Notes: generated by a model not told the origin, from the letters alone. A stretch of DNA of 64,000 nucleotides from Colwellia psychrerythraea (GCF_000764185.1 NZ_JQEC01000015.1:154122-218121), one strand, 5' to 3'; numbered from the stretch's first letter, positions 25,481-35,234 are shown. A program made the numbers and translations.

Positions 25481-26446
25481 ATGCCAGTTGGAATTATAGG
25501 CCACTATCGCTGTGGCGAACATGACATGGGTGAACATCACCCTGAAAATGGTAAACGTTTAAGTGCTATTTCAGACCAATTAATTCGTAGTGGTTTAGAT
25601 TATGTAGTTCGCCAATTTGACTCTAAACCTATCGATAAAAGTTTATTATCACTAGCACATACACAAGAATATATTGATTTTGTATTTGATAATGCGCCTA
25701 CTAAAGTGGATGGCATGGCTGCTGAAAATTTTACAGTTGGTGAAGACGCAGTAATGAATAGTAAAACGCTGACCTCTATTTTATATTCTGCTGGCGCTGC
25801 TGTTGATGCGGTTGATTTAGTGATGGAAGGCACTTTAGGCTCGGCATTTTGCGCAACTCGGCCTCCTGGGCATCACGCCGAACATGATAAAGGCATGGGT
25901 TTTTGTTTTTTCAATAACGTTGCCATTGCTGCAGCTTACGCTAAACAAAAATACGGTTTAAAACGTGTGGCAATAGTCGACTTTGATGTTCACCACGGTA
26001 ACGGCACTGAAGATATCATAAAAAATATTTTTAAAGCCAGCCCTGAAGATGATAAAGGTTACCTTTTTTGCTCAAGTTATCAGTATCCTCTTTATCCTTT
26101 TGACATTGAAGAAAGTGATACCCCACCAATTATCAACACACCATTATCGGCCACTGATAAAGGTCCACAATTCCGTGAAAAACTAACTGAACACTGGTTA
26201 CCGGCATTACATAAATTCAAACCAGAATTAATTATTATCTCGGCTGGCTTTGATGCCCACATTGAAGATGACATGTCACAAGTGAGTTTAACTGAGGCTG
26301 ATTATCGTTGGGTCACTAACGAGCTTAAAGTCATCGCCAATAAATATAGCAGCGGAAGAATAGTTTCGGTACTTGAGGGCGGTTATGCACCCAGTGCACT
26401 GGGTAGAAGTGTAGTTGCTCATATTAATGGTTTGATTGGGAATTGA
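25481..26446 (+). CDS. histone deacetylase superfamily protein
   Basis: A zinc amidohydrolase of the class II HDAC/acetylpolyamine amidohydrolase family. The 321 residues show RPPGHHAEHDKGMGFCFFNN (His131/His132 catalytic pair), VDFDVHHGNGTED (zinc ligands Asp169 and His171), SAGFDAH (third ligand Asp) and the C-terminal VLEGGY. All catalytic residues are present. Substrates may be acetylated lysines, polyamines or other N-acetyl compounds. It lies directly after the acetyl-CoA transferase-GNAT fusion and could reverse that protein's acetylation. This is inferred from context. Copy B of the repeat sits between them. Confidence 0.92.
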   Translation: MPVGIIGHYRCGEHDMGEHHPENGKRLSAISDQLIRSGLDYVVRQFDSKPIDKSLLSLAHTQEYIDFVFDNAPTKVDGMAAENFTVGEDAVMNSKTLTSILYSAGAAVDAVDLVMEGTLGSAFCATRPPGHHAEHDKGMGFCFFNNVAIAAAYAKQKYGLKRVAIVDFDVHHGNGTEDIIKNIFKASPEDDKGYLFCSSYQYPLYPFDIEESDTPPIINTPLSATDKGPQFREKLTEHWLPALHKFKPELIIISAGFDAHIEDDMSQVSLTEADYRWVTNELKVIANKYSSGRIVSVLEGGYAPSALGRSVVAHINGLIGN

Positions 26447-26535
26447 TTCGCTTGCAACCTAAGTTGTTGACAGTAATAAAGCCTGTCATCAATGGCTGGC
26501 GTGGTTAAGATCATTACCAGTATGAACAAAGGGCT

Positions 26536-27288
26536 TTATAAACTGAGTAGTGCTTTCAATTTTACGGTATTACGGCGAGATATTTCTATCGTTTTTCCAT
26601 CGGTCATAGTGAGATCATAACCATCATTTAGTGTTTCAACAATCGTAACGACCGATTGTAAGTTAATAATAAACTGCCTATTAACACGAAAAAATAATTG
26701 TTTGGGTAATCGAATTTCGACATGATTAAGTGTTTTTTTAACAAACACTTTTTTCTGTTCAAAATAAACTTGAACATAGTTTTTACAACTCTCAATATAA
26801 TCAATATTAACAATTTCGATTAAATGGCATTGATCATTATCTTTGACAAAAATACGACTGTTTAACGCTAATATTGGCTCGTTAATTTGTTTGTTATCTT
26901 GCTCATATTCACCACTCACTTCAGCTTTATCTTGCCTTAAGTTTTGATTACTCAGTTTTTCAATCGCTTTAGCCAGACGCTCTTTACTGATAGGTTTAAG
27001 TAAATAGTCGACGGAATTATGCTCAAAAGCTTGTACCGCATATTCAGCATACGCGGTGGTAAAAATAATTTTTGCTTGGTAATTCATCTTTGCTAAAAGC
27101 TCAAAGCCATTTTGTTCCGGCATATGTATATCGAGGAAAATAACCTCAGGTTGGTGCTGTTTAATAAGTACCAATGCCGAGCTAACATCTTCTGCCGCCC
27201 CGGCAACCTCTATTTCTTTAAATTCAGATAACATCCTCACTAAGCCATTTCGGGCAAGTCTAGAGTCTTCAACAACAATGGCATTCAT
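26536..27288 (-). CDS. LytTR-type response regulator
   Basis: A DNA-binding response regulator of 250 residues. The receiver (1-118) has ED at 7-8, phospho-acceptor Asp53 in VIFLDIHMPEQ and Lys in YLLKPISKERL. A charged linker follows (128-142), then the LytTR domain (about 148-250: IVNIDYIESCKNYVQVYFEQ, FFRVNRQFIINL). Its start overlaps the kinase stop by 4 bases (ATGA), so it is translationally coupled. It is the last gene of a three-gene operon with a membrane serine hydrolase. It converges with the deacetylase gene. Target genes are unknown. Confidence 0.92.
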   Translation of the reverse strand: MNAIVVEDSRLARNGLVRMLSEFKEIEVAGAAEDVSSALVLIKQHQPEVIFLDIHMPEQNGFELLAKMNYQAKIIFTTAYAEYAVQAFEHNSVDYLLKPISKERLAKAIEKLSNQNLRQDKAEVSGEYEQDNKQINEPILALNSRIFVKDNDQCHLIEIVNIDYIESCKNYVQVYFEQKKVFVKKTLNHVEIRLPKQLFFRVNRQFIINLQSVVTIVETLNDGYDLTMTDGKTIEISRRNTVKLKALLSL

Positions 27289-28385
27289 AATGATTTTTCC
27301 ATGGGTATTGTAAGGGTGGCAGTAAAGTTATTCTCTAATGGCGTTACTGATAATTGGGCAAGCTCGCCATAAAGTAAATTTAAGCGTTGCTTGATATTTT
27401 TTAAACCAGTGCCAGTGCCTTGAATAGGCATCGACACTGAACTGGCTACAGGGTTACAGACTTCAATCAATAATACTTCATCTTTATTGATAATATTTAC
27501 GCTTAACCGCGCTTTAGTTTTACTGTTTTCAATGCCATGTTTAATGGCATTTTCTACCAATATTTGTAAAGCCATTGGTGGAATTAAGCATTGCTGACAA
27601 GATGATGAAAAGTGAAGCTGAAAGTCCAATTTATCACCGAGTTGTAAGCGCACAATATCAATATAACGGTCGATAATCGATAATTCTTCTTCAATGCCAA
27701 CTTTATCTTGTTTACTACTGGTTAAAGAGTATCGCAATATTTCGGAAAAAGCGGTGATCATCTCATCTGCATGTGCGGCATTTTCATAAATCATAAAACG
27801 AATATTGTTTAGACTATTAAAAAGAAAATGCGGATTAAGCTGGTTGGTTAAACTCGCTAATTTGGCTTCTTTTAAGCTATTTTCTAAACGTAAACTTTTT
27901 ATTTCAGACTCTTTGACCTGACGACTGGTAGTTACGGCAATATAGATAAAGGCCCAAATGCTAATAAATAATAGGCTTATTACACTGTTATAAAAAATAA
28001 AAGCAGCCAAGCGACCAATTAAGGTTCTATTCTCTTTTGCTAAAACTTCAGCGCCTAAAAATTCTGTCCAAAAAAACGGACATATTATAGCTAAAGTAAA
28101 TAGCGACATCATAATAGCTAATACTAGCGATATCACTAGGGTTAAAGGAATGATCTTGCTCATACTAAAGCGTTGCCAAGATCGTGTTTTATAATAATAC
28201 CGATAAATAAGTACTGAAATTGTATAAAGAGGAAGCCAGGCAACTTGGATCACAGTATTTAAAAGAAAATACTGCTCAACTAAAATAAAGAGAATTAGCT
28301 GTGCTACCGTCATCACAGCTAATAATGAACCATGATATAGCCAAAATTGTTTATTTTTTGGAAAGAAGTGATTAATATTATTCAA
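27285..28385 (-). CDS. LytS-type sensor histidine kinase
   Basis: A membrane kinase of 366 residues with four hydrophobic segments (near 19-37, 42-62, 80-104, 130-152), a helical linker, then the His_kinase motif LTNQLNPHFLFNSLNNIRFM with His186 and an ATPase domain with ILVENAIKHGIEN and GTGTGLKNIKQRL. It is the middle gene of an operon: 16 bases downstream of the serine hydrolase and overlapping the regulator by 4. This order suggests that the hydrolase product, or the hydrolase itself, feeds the signal. That is inference. Confidence 0.92.
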   Translation of the reverse strand: MNNINHFFPKNKQFWLYHGSLLAVMTVAQLILFILVEQYFLLNTVIQVAWLPLYTISVLIYRYYYKTRSWQRFSMSKIIPLTLVISLVLAIMMSLFTLAIICPFFWTEFLGAEVLAKENRTLIGRLAAFIFYNSVISLLFISIWAFIYIAVTTSRQVKESEIKSLRLENSLKEAKLASLTNQLNPHFLFNSLNNIRFMIYENAAHADEMITAFSEILRYSLTSSKQDKVGIEEELSIIDRYIDIVRLQLGDKLDFQLHFSSSCQQCLIPPMALQILVENAIKHGIENSKTKARLSVNIINKDEVLLIEVCNPVASSVSMPIQGTGTGLKNIKQRLNLLYGELAQLSVTPLENNFTATLTIPMEKSL

Positions 28386-28401
28386 AAGTAATAGGTCTTA
28401 T

Positions 28402-30300
28402 TTATATGTGATACAAAAGCCAAATACGAAAAGCAATCATACCGTAACTTGCTAATAAAAAAACATTTAACAAATGTATTCCGCAGATAGAAAAGCTTAG
28501 CCAATATCCTTTTGATTTTTCGTTGCCACGTTTAAGTTGCCAAAGACGAAATAAGCTCATGATAGTGATGAGTGGATAACACAGGCTCAACGCTAAAATA
28601 GTTAATGAAAGTGGTGATATTTTACTTATCGCCACTAAATTACCAGCCGAATCTACCAAAACAAGTGAGAATACATAAATAACAAAACAGGCACTGGTTA
28701 AGGTTGGCCATAATCGGCTGGTTATTTGCTGTGACGTTAATGTTTTTCGATAGGCATTAAGTGGCAACCAAAATAAGGCAAATAATAACGTGCCACTCGT
28801 TAATATAGTAACGATGATGAGCAACAGTATTTTACTCCAAACCCATCCCTTAGATACGGGTACATATAAATGCATACCTAACTGTATTGCTTCACCGACA
28901 ATAGGGTCATTAACGAGCGTAATTGACGGTAAACCGTTACTAGGGTTAGTTAATAAATTTTCACTGATAGCGTACGGTGAGCTTGACCGACTTCCAAGGA
29001 GAGGTGCAAAGTGAAAACCTTTTTCATCGTGAGAAAAAATCATAAGATTCAATAGATCATTGAAAGCCTCTTGTAGGTTATTTTGAGGATTTATTTTTTT
29101 ATAATAACCATTTATTTTTTTGAATGCGCTGGGTAGATCTGTTGGTATCGCTTTATATGGTTCAATACCCCTTAAAATATACGCCTTGATAAGTTTTACT
29201 ATTTTATACATAGCAGCTCCGCCACCCGAACTCATTACAACATAGCCACTGTTTAATGCAGGCACATAAGCCAAACTTGCCATTGCTCCCTCAATAGAAC
29301 CATCGTGACCATGAAAAGCGGTATTATACTCGCCAAAACCGCTACTATAATTGGTTAAGCCATACCCTGCCGTTATTCCTTGAGCTGAGCCTAAGGTGGT
29401 TGTTGGTATTTGCATACGTTGCAACGAATCAGAGCTAATTAAGTTTTCACCTAAAAACTCTCCTTGCTGAATAAAAAACTGTAAGAGGTTCGCCATTTCA
29501 GCAGGTGATGCATTCATAGCTCCCTCAGAGCGATAGATAATAGGCTGATAATCTTGTGCTTCACCATTAATATAGGTAGTGGTTAATACCTTGTTGGTAG
29601 TCGGCTTAAAATAAGTACTGTTAGCCATGCCAAGTGGCAAAAAGAAATTTGTCGTGATGTAATCTTCATACAACATGCCGGTAGTTTTTTCGACTATATA
29701 ACTTGCAACAGCCGCACCGATATTGCTATAAGCCTGCCTTGTACCCGCTGGCCAACGAGATTTTCTATTTTGTGGGTATTGCATTAAGGCTTCTTTCAAC
29801 GCAATAGGTGGTGTTGGTGTATGTGCAAATTCAGCCAACGTCATTTCGCCCCAACCTGAGGTATGCTCCAATAAGTGCACTAACAAAACTGGGTTTGTTG
29901 CTTGCCATTTATTTTCAAATGCGATCTCAGGTGCTAAATCGCGCACTTTATCATTGAGGTTTAACTTGCCTTCTTCTACTAATTTAAGCACTGATAACCC
30001 AATAAACATTTTTGAAATAGAACCAATGCGAAATAGTGAGTGTTCGTCTACCGCAGTATTTTCGGCTAGGTTAGCTTTTCCTAAGCTAGTGATCCAAACA
30101 GGTTCGCCGCTATCAATAAGTACAACGCCTAAAGCGGGTATATTCGCCGACTTTTGAATGTTTTTTATTTCTTGTTGTAATTGTGACAACGTTTTCTTAG
30201 TATTTTCAGCATTAACTGAAAATGACAAAAAAAATAAATTTATCAGTAAAAACATTGCCCTGATGTAATTTATAAATAATGACTTATTTTTATTTTGCAT
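28402..30300 (-). CDS. membrane-anchored serine hydrolase (beta-lactamase/AmpC-like fold)
   Basis: A penicillin-binding-protein-like serine hydrolase of 632 residues. A signal/anchor segment (about 10-31) leads into the beta-lactamase domain (about 38-370) with SxxK at Ser94-Ile-Ser-Lys97, YxN at Tyr191-Ser-Asn and a GHDGS element in the KTG position. The C-terminal part (about 490-632) has four membrane segments, so the enzyme is held in the inner membrane facing the periplasm. Similar two-part proteins act as esterases or D-amino-acid peptidases, but the substrate is not predictable. It opens an operon with a LytS kinase and a LytTR regulator. No classical ampC context is present. Confidence 0.88.
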   Translation of the reverse strand: MQNKNKSLFINYIRAMFLLINLFFLSFSVNAENTKKTLSQLQQEIKNIQKSANIPALGVVLIDSGEPVWITSLGKANLAENTAVDEHSLFRIGSISKMFIGLSVLKLVEEGKLNLNDKVRDLAPEIAFENKWQATNPVLLVHLLEHTSGWGEMTLAEFAHTPTPPIALKEALMQYPQNRKSRWPAGTRQAYSNIGAAVASYIVEKTTGMLYEDYITTNFFLPLGMANSTYFKPTTNKVLTTTYINGEAQDYQPIIYRSEGAMNASPAEMANLLQFFIQQGEFLGENLISSDSLQRMQIPTTTLGSAQGITAGYGLTNYSSGFGEYNTAFHGHDGSIEGAMASLAYVPALNSGYVVMSSGGGAAMYKIVKLIKAYILRGIEPYKAIPTDLPSAFKKINGYYKKINPQNNLQEAFNDLLNLMIFSHDEKGFHFAPLLGSRSSSPYAISENLLTNPSNGLPSITLVNDPIVGEAIQLGMHLYVPVSKGWVWSKILLLIIVTILTSGTLLFALFWLPLNAYRKTLTSQQITSRLWPTLTSACFVIYVFSLVLVDSAGNLVAISKISPLSLTILALSLCYPLITIMSLFRLWQLKRGNEKSKGYWLSFSICGIHLLNVFLLASYGMIAFRIWLLYHI

Positions 30301-30448
30301 GTGTTACTACCCTTATTAAATACTTTTAAGCGATTCATTGACGTCACTCTAATACGAAATCCGTCGTCGTAGGTAATTAGGTGCTAAGTGGCAAAATAAG
30401 TGGATAAGCGGTAGTTATGGCCGGCTCTTGAATAAATGACTGAATAAT

Positions 30449-30484
30449 TAAAAAGCCAGTAAGTAGTTACTTACTGGCTTTTTA
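30449..30484. terminator. strong bidirectional terminator
   Basis: aaaaagccagtaagta and tacttactggcttttt form a near-perfect 17-bp stem around a 2-base centre, with A runs on one side and T runs on the other. It lies about 50 bases after the stop of the outer-membrane protein gene (minus). It can also stop anything coming from the plus side. Confidence 0.85.
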
Positions 30485-30536
30485 TTTTACACTCATTTCT
30501 TGATATAAATAGGTAAGTAAAATGTACGTATTTTAC

Positions 30537-31805
30537 TTAGAAATACCAAGCTAAAGAGAATTGTGCATGGTCATCATTACTTAAGGTATAAAGTAAGTCA
30601 TTTTTATCGTTACTTTGTAGCAATCTGACATCAAAACTGGCAATAAGGTTATCACCAAAACGGCGGTTGGCTTCAATGAGGAAACTAAAAGCATTGTGGT
30701 CTAAATCACTACCAAACCCCATTAAAAACTCGCTACTTTGCATATCATTAAAGGCCAATCTCGCACCGACAAATAAATCATTTTGCATTAATGAACCTTG
30801 CGCGCCAAGTGCGACTTCACCGCGAGAATCCCAACTGTGCTCCATCAACAAACCTAAGTCGACATTCGATTCAAACACCCCAATAAAGCTGTATTCAAAC
30901 CCCGCTTGTGTTGCCCAAAAATCATCAAGTGTAGTTCTACGATGTATGCCTTCAAACTTCCATAACCAGTCACCTAAGGTAGCTTGCACATCCACACCTA
31001 GCTGGTCCATTTGACTGTAGTACTGTTGCAAAGAAGGCTGTGAGGTATTGAGTGACGATGGACTTAAATAAGCTTCTCGGTTAGTGCCGTGAAACCAATA
31101 TGCCCCTAGATCAAAGTCGCCAACGCTATGTGCCCAGCGCAAGGCTAAATCAAGATGCTGCTGGCCCGCAGAAGATTCATAACTGACATTATCCTCATCA
31201 ACAACAAAAGGCCCGCGTAAACGCCCGTCTTCACCAGCATAGGTTCTTTCGCGAAAACCTGGCAGTAAAAACACATCAACAATGCCCCAATCATTGACCA
31301 CTGATAAGTTGATCATTTGTTGGCCGAGCTTGTCTTCACCGTCAAAGTCTTCCACACCATCGGTTTGGTTAATGACATCAACCAGATGTTGAAACTCAGT
31401 CACGCCCCAAAACTCTTTACGAATACCAACACGCAGCTCCCAGTCATCACTGGCGTGCACATAAGCCAGTTCGCGAATATCGCCATGAGTACGCTGCGAG
31501 TCTTGGCTATCAAGACGATAAAAAGGCGTAAAAATCACACTGTCGTCGCCACCATTCCACTGCCAGTAAAGCTCAGGCTCTACGGATAGTGATGTTTGGC
31601 TATGACTTAACTGCTGAGGGTCCAGCGCTTCTTTAAAAAAGTAACGCTGCTCCACGGCAATATTGCCCGAGGCTTCAAATTCAAGATCACTTGCTACTTC
31701 ATTGGCAGATAGTGGCACACTCAGCAGTAAGCTTGCGCTTACTGCTAGCGCCGTTACTGACAACTTTACAGTTTTAGTTAACGATTTTTTTATCGAAAAG
31801 GACAT
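30537..31805 (-). CDS. outer-membrane beta-barrel protein of an RND/MMPL export operon
   Basis: A 422-residue protein with a signal peptide (about 1-35) and alternating aromatic strands ending in FSLAWYF, the terminal Phe of outer-membrane barrels. Its strands (for example ELYWQWNGGDDSVIFTPFYR, WELRVGIRKEFWG) suggest a DUF1302-like porin. It starts 4 bases after the stop of the LolA-like gene, so the two are translationally linked. The layout TetR, MMPL permease, LolA-like carrier, barrel reads as a complete inner-to-outer membrane path. The exported compound is not known; a lipid is a reasonable inference. Confidence 0.8.
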   Translation of the reverse strand: MSFSIKKSLTKTVKLSVTALAVSASLLLSVPLSANEVASDLEFEASGNIAVEQRYFFKEALDPQQLSHSQTSLSVEPELYWQWNGGDDSVIFTPFYRLDSQDSQRTHGDIRELAYVHASDDWELRVGIRKEFWGVTEFQHLVDVINQTDGVEDFDGEDKLGQQMINLSVVNDWGIVDVFLLPGFRERTYAGEDGRLRGPFVVDEDNVSYESSAGQQHLDLALRWAHSVGDFDLGAYWFHGTNREAYLSPSSLNTSQPSLQQYYSQMDQLGVDVQATLGDWLWKFEGIHRRTTLDDFWATQAGFEYSFIGVFESNVDLGLLMEHSWDSRGEVALGAQGSLMQNDLFVGARLAFNDMQSSEFLMGFGSDLDHNAFSFLIEANRRFGDNLIASFDVRLLQSNDKNDLLYTLSNDDHAQFSLAWYF

Positions 31806-31809
31806 CAGC

Positions 31810-32610
31810 TTAGCGTGCTCGTTTTAATGAATTACGGTTAAAGTCGCTGTCAGTTAAACCTGTTTTAAAGTTGTAGTTACTCCACTTCAATTCAGTGCTT
31901 TTACCATTTTGATGGTTGATCATTTCTTGTTTATCCGCGCGCCAGTGTTTAGCTAAATACTGCTTATAATCACTAAAGGTTAACGTTTTAAGTAATGAGT
32001 CTTTACGGTCATAAAAGTCAATTTTATGTACGCGATACTCTAACGTATCAAGCCAGACAATACGGCGGGTGTAACCTGAGTTTTCATCTACAGGGTATTG
32101 CTCAACTTTAAAGTTGGTTAAGCCATTAACTTCTTCTACGCCTAAGTATTTATAACTGTATTTTTCTACTTCGAATGAACTCAAATCTTCAAAAGCGAAC
32201 TCAGAGCCCATAAATGGTCCTGATTTATTACGTGATGAAATACGTTTCACCCGCTTTAGCGCCGGTAAAAACAACCACTGATCGTCAGCATCAACGGGAT
32301 GAGAAAAGCTTAAAAAGGCAGTGCCCTTAACATCACGCGGTTTGTTGAAAATAGTTAAACTTTTATCACCATCATTCTCAACTTCCAGCGATTTCATTTT
32401 AATTTCACGAATACTTTCTTGCCCTTGCTGGTTACGTAATAACATCAACATATCAGCAGTACTGTCTTGCCAGCCAAGGTCGCGTTTTTTAGCTTCTATT
32501 GAGATATCTAAGCCTTTTTGTTCTTCTGCGCTTAAGGCAAAAACAGCATTTGAGGCAAGGGTTAAACTTAGCGCAGAGATAGCACTTATTAATATTTTCT
32601 TAGTTAACAT
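31810..32610 (-). CDS. LolA-like outer-membrane lipoprotein-sorting family protein
   Basis: A periplasmic carrier of 266 residues with a signal peptide (about 1-25, cleaved after VFA). The mature part has the family's pattern: GWQDSTADMLMLLRNQQG, FNKPRDVKGTAFLSFSH, DDQWLFLPALKRVKRISSRN, KSGPFMGSEFAFEDL and GYTRRIVWLDTLEYRVHKID. Relatives share the LolA fold and are repeatedly found next to MMPL exporters. It is probably the periplasmic shuttle between the permease and the barrel. It is distinct from the housekeeping LolA (which is shorter). A 144-bp spacer with hairpins separates it from the permease. Confidence 0.87.
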   Translation of the reverse strand: MLTKKILISAISALSLTLASNAVFALSAEEQKGLDISIEAKKRDLGWQDSTADMLMLLRNQQGQESIREIKMKSLEVENDGDKSLTIFNKPRDVKGTAFLSFSHPVDADDQWLFLPALKRVKRISSRNKSGPFMGSEFAFEDLSSFEVEKYSYKYLGVEEVNGLTNFKVEQYPVDENSGYTRRIVWLDTLEYRVHKIDFYDRKDSLLKTLTFSDYKQYLAKHWRADKQEMINHQNGKSTELKWSNYNFKTGLTDSDFNRNSLKRAR

Positions 32611-32654
32611 ATAAAATCCTTATAAAACTCTTATCAATATTTATAAACTTACTT

Positions 32655-32692
32655 AGTAAACTCATCAGCCTTACATAGCTGATAAGTTTACT
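32655..32692 (-). promoter_or_regulatory. hairpin in the spacer between permease and LolA-like genes
   Basis: agtaaactcatcagc (32655-32669) and gctgataagtttact (32678-32692) form a 15-bp stem with one mismatch. A second stem, aataagta/tacttatt, lies at 32701-32729. Within an operon these may stabilise mRNA ends or attenuate. No T tract follows. Confidence 0.5.
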
Positions 32693-32754
32693 GGTTATCT
32701 AATAAGTACCTACTTGTTAGATACTTATTACCTATTTATTCGAGAATGGCGTAA

Positions 32755-35103
32755 TTAAGCCGCTTCAATCGCTTTTTTAATCGATGTTTCAACTGTTGCA
32801 TTAGCATTTTGTGAAACTTTTTTCTTATCTTTATCAAGCAACATAAGTAATGGTGGCAAGAATAAGAAATCAACGACAAGCGCTATGAAAATAGTAAGCG
32901 CTGTTAGGAAGCCCATATCAGCATTCATTTTAAATGATGATTGTGCCAGTACAATAAAGCCTGCAACTAAAACAAAGGTAGTCACCCACAATGCTCGTCC
33001 GACATTATCAAAAGCATAATGTACTGCCTCTTTCGGGTTAGCATTTTTATCACGTCGAGCATGAAGATACTTACTTAAAAAGTGCACGGTATCATCAACA
33101 ACAATACCTAAGGTCATGCCAATAACAACCGAAAGACCTAAACCAACTTGTGCGCTAAGTAATCCCCAAAGGCCAAAAGCAATAGCGGCAGGCGCTAGAT
33201 TTGGTAATAAACTGATAAGTCCGAAGCGCCAACTCTTTAACGCCACACCTAATAAGATAGAAATTAATACTAGTGCCAGTGTGGTACCAATAAGCATGCT
33301 AACGATGTTACGTTGACCTATATGGGCAAACATCAAACTTGGACTAGCAAAATCAACTTCGTACTGTGGTGCATGTTCAGCAAACCAGGCAATCATATCT
33401 GTTTCTACATTAATCAATTCATTACTGGTCATATTTTTGAAGGTTGCGACAATTCTAGATGCTGACTTATCAACGTCTAATTGATTGTTTAAATCTAAGC
33501 CGTAAGGAAGAGACATTTCATACAACAATAGGTATTGCGCCGACATTTCAGGGCTGTCGGGTAATTTATACCAACTAGGATCATCACCGTGCATATTCTT
33601 ATTAAGACGCTTCAAAGTATCCGTAATCGTATTTACATGGTCCGTTTCAGGGCGAGCACGTAACCAATCACTAAAATCACTGACACTATGCAAATATTCA
33701 GGGTCGTTAATACCACTTGATTTGCCGGTTTTAACCGAGATTTCAACAACCATCATACCTGATAGATTTTCTTGCATATAATCCGTTGCGGTGCGATAGG
33801 GTACGGTTTCATCGAAGTATTTAACAAAATCATCATTGAGTTCATTGTTAGGAATGAACATGACTGAAGCGACAATCAATACACTGGTTAAAGGTAATAA
33901 GGCTTTACGTTTAGCAATAACAAAGTCTGCCAATTTAGCCATAATATCTTTCTTATTTTCAGCTTGTTTTTTAACCTTTACCGGTAAAACAGTTAACAAT
34001 GCAGGGAAAATAGTAACCGAAAAAACAAAGGCTAACATGACGCCAATAGCCACTAAGTTACCTAAATCTCTAAATGGCGGCGAGTCAGAAAAGTTCATAC
34101 TTAAAAAACCGATCGCTGTGGTAATACTTGTCAAAAAGATAGGTTGTAAGTTGATTTTGATACTACGAGCAATGGCAGTACGTTTATCTGCACCTTGTCT
34201 CATTTCATAAAACATCGAGGTTAATATATGAATACAATCGGCCACAGCTAACGTCAATATCATAGTTGGCGCTGATGAAGATGGTCCGGTCAAATAAAAG
34301 CCTAACCAACCAGCAAGTCCCATGGTAGTTACAATACTCATAATAATAACAAGCACGGTAGAGATGGTACCAGTAATAGTTCTAAGCAATAATCCTATGG
34401 TGACAATAACAACAAGAAACATTAACGGAATGAGGGTGGAACCATCATTAATTGAAGCCTCACCAAATGAGGTATTCATCATGATCATGCCAGACAAGTG
34501 TACTTCGAGGTCTGGATGCTGCGCTAAAAATTTCGCTTTAATAGCACGAACGCTGGTAGCAACTTCTGGCGTTTCAGCCATTGGATCAACTCCCGGCAGT
34601 TGCACTGTAACGTTAACAACAGAAACATGACCTGTTTTAGAGATGATTTTATTAACCAGCAAAGGTTCACTGAGAGCAATTCGTTTGATTTCATCAAGTT
34701 TATCACTGGTTAAATTCTTAGTAGACATGACGAGATCTTCAACGATCATGTCATCTTCTTCTGCATAGGTATATTGGAAGTTAGTGACTGAATCAACACG
34801 TGTTGAATAAGGTACTTGCCAACTTTCTTTAGTTAATGCCTTTAACGCAGCTAAATGTTCGCTGGTAAAAACATTGCCATCTTTTGGTACCACAACAAAA
34901 GAGACATTATCACTTTTGGCATAGACCTTTTGCATCGACTCAAAAGCGGTTAATTGTGGGTTTTCTTCACTAAAGAACACTCGATAGTCACTTTTAAATT
35001 CTAATTTCTGTACGCCTAAACCAGCTACCATGGCGAAAGTAATACAGACTAGTATTACCCAAAATGGATTTTTGCCGACAAAATTATAGAGTTTGTCTCT
35101 CAT
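32755..35103 (-). CDS. RND-superfamily MMPL-type exporter
   Basis: A 782-residue inner-membrane permease with the two-fold RND layout: TM1 near 15-32, a periplasmic loop, a block of five to six TM segments (about 225-385), TM7 near 405, a second loop, and a last block (about 625-765). The second half carries GMTLGIVVDDTVHFLSKYL, with the Asp pair expected for proton coupling; the first half has AVADCIHILTSMFYEM. The closest style is the hopanoid/lipid-type MMPL exporters rather than AcrB. It is preceded by the operator-like palindrome at 35156 and by its tetR gene. It exports probably lipids or other hydrophobic compounds towards the LolA-like carrier downstream. Confidence 0.9.
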   Translation of the reverse strand: MRDKLYNFVGKNPFWVILVCITFAMVAGLGVQKLEFKSDYRVFFSEENPQLTAFESMQKVYAKSDNVSFVVVPKDGNVFTSEHLAALKALTKESWQVPYSTRVDSVTNFQYTYAEEDDMIVEDLVMSTKNLTSDKLDEIKRIALSEPLLVNKIISKTGHVSVVNVTVQLPGVDPMAETPEVATSVRAIKAKFLAQHPDLEVHLSGMIMMNTSFGEASINDGSTLIPLMFLVVIVTIGLLLRTITGTISTVLVIIMSIVTTMGLAGWLGFYLTGPSSSAPTMILTLAVADCIHILTSMFYEMRQGADKRTAIARSIKINLQPIFLTSITTAIGFLSMNFSDSPPFRDLGNLVAIGVMLAFVFSVTIFPALLTVLPVKVKKQAENKKDIMAKLADFVIAKRKALLPLTSVLIVASVMFIPNNELNDDFVKYFDETVPYRTATDYMQENLSGMMVVEISVKTGKSSGINDPEYLHSVSDFSDWLRARPETDHVNTITDTLKRLNKNMHGDDPSWYKLPDSPEMSAQYLLLYEMSLPYGLDLNNQLDVDKSASRIVATFKNMTSNELINVETDMIAWFAEHAPQYEVDFASPSLMFAHIGQRNIVSMLIGTTLALVLISILLGVALKSWRFGLISLLPNLAPAAIAFGLWGLLSAQVGLGLSVVIGMTLGIVVDDTVHFLSKYLHARRDKNANPKEAVHYAFDNVGRALWVTTFVLVAGFIVLAQSSFKMNADMGFLTALTIFIALVVDFLFLPPLLMLLDKDKKKVSQNANATVETSIKKAIEAA

Positions 35104-35155
35104 TGTTACGCTCCTTAAGTTATAAAATTTTATTCATTAATTAATATGTTTTTGA

Positions 35156-35168
35156 TGACGAATCGTCA
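35156..35168. promoter_or_regulatory. TetR operator candidate upstream of the exporter
   Basis: tgacgaatcgtca, a 13-bp palindrome 53 bases before the exporter start. The identical word occurs before tetR (36023-36035), with a near copy beside it. A shared site before the regulator and its neighbour is strong circumstantial evidence for the operator. Confidence 0.75.
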
Positions 35169-35234
35169 CCTTATCTTTCAAAAAAATGCGGCTAATGACC
35201 GCACATTTTTTTTATCTGGTTTACTAGAGGCTAG

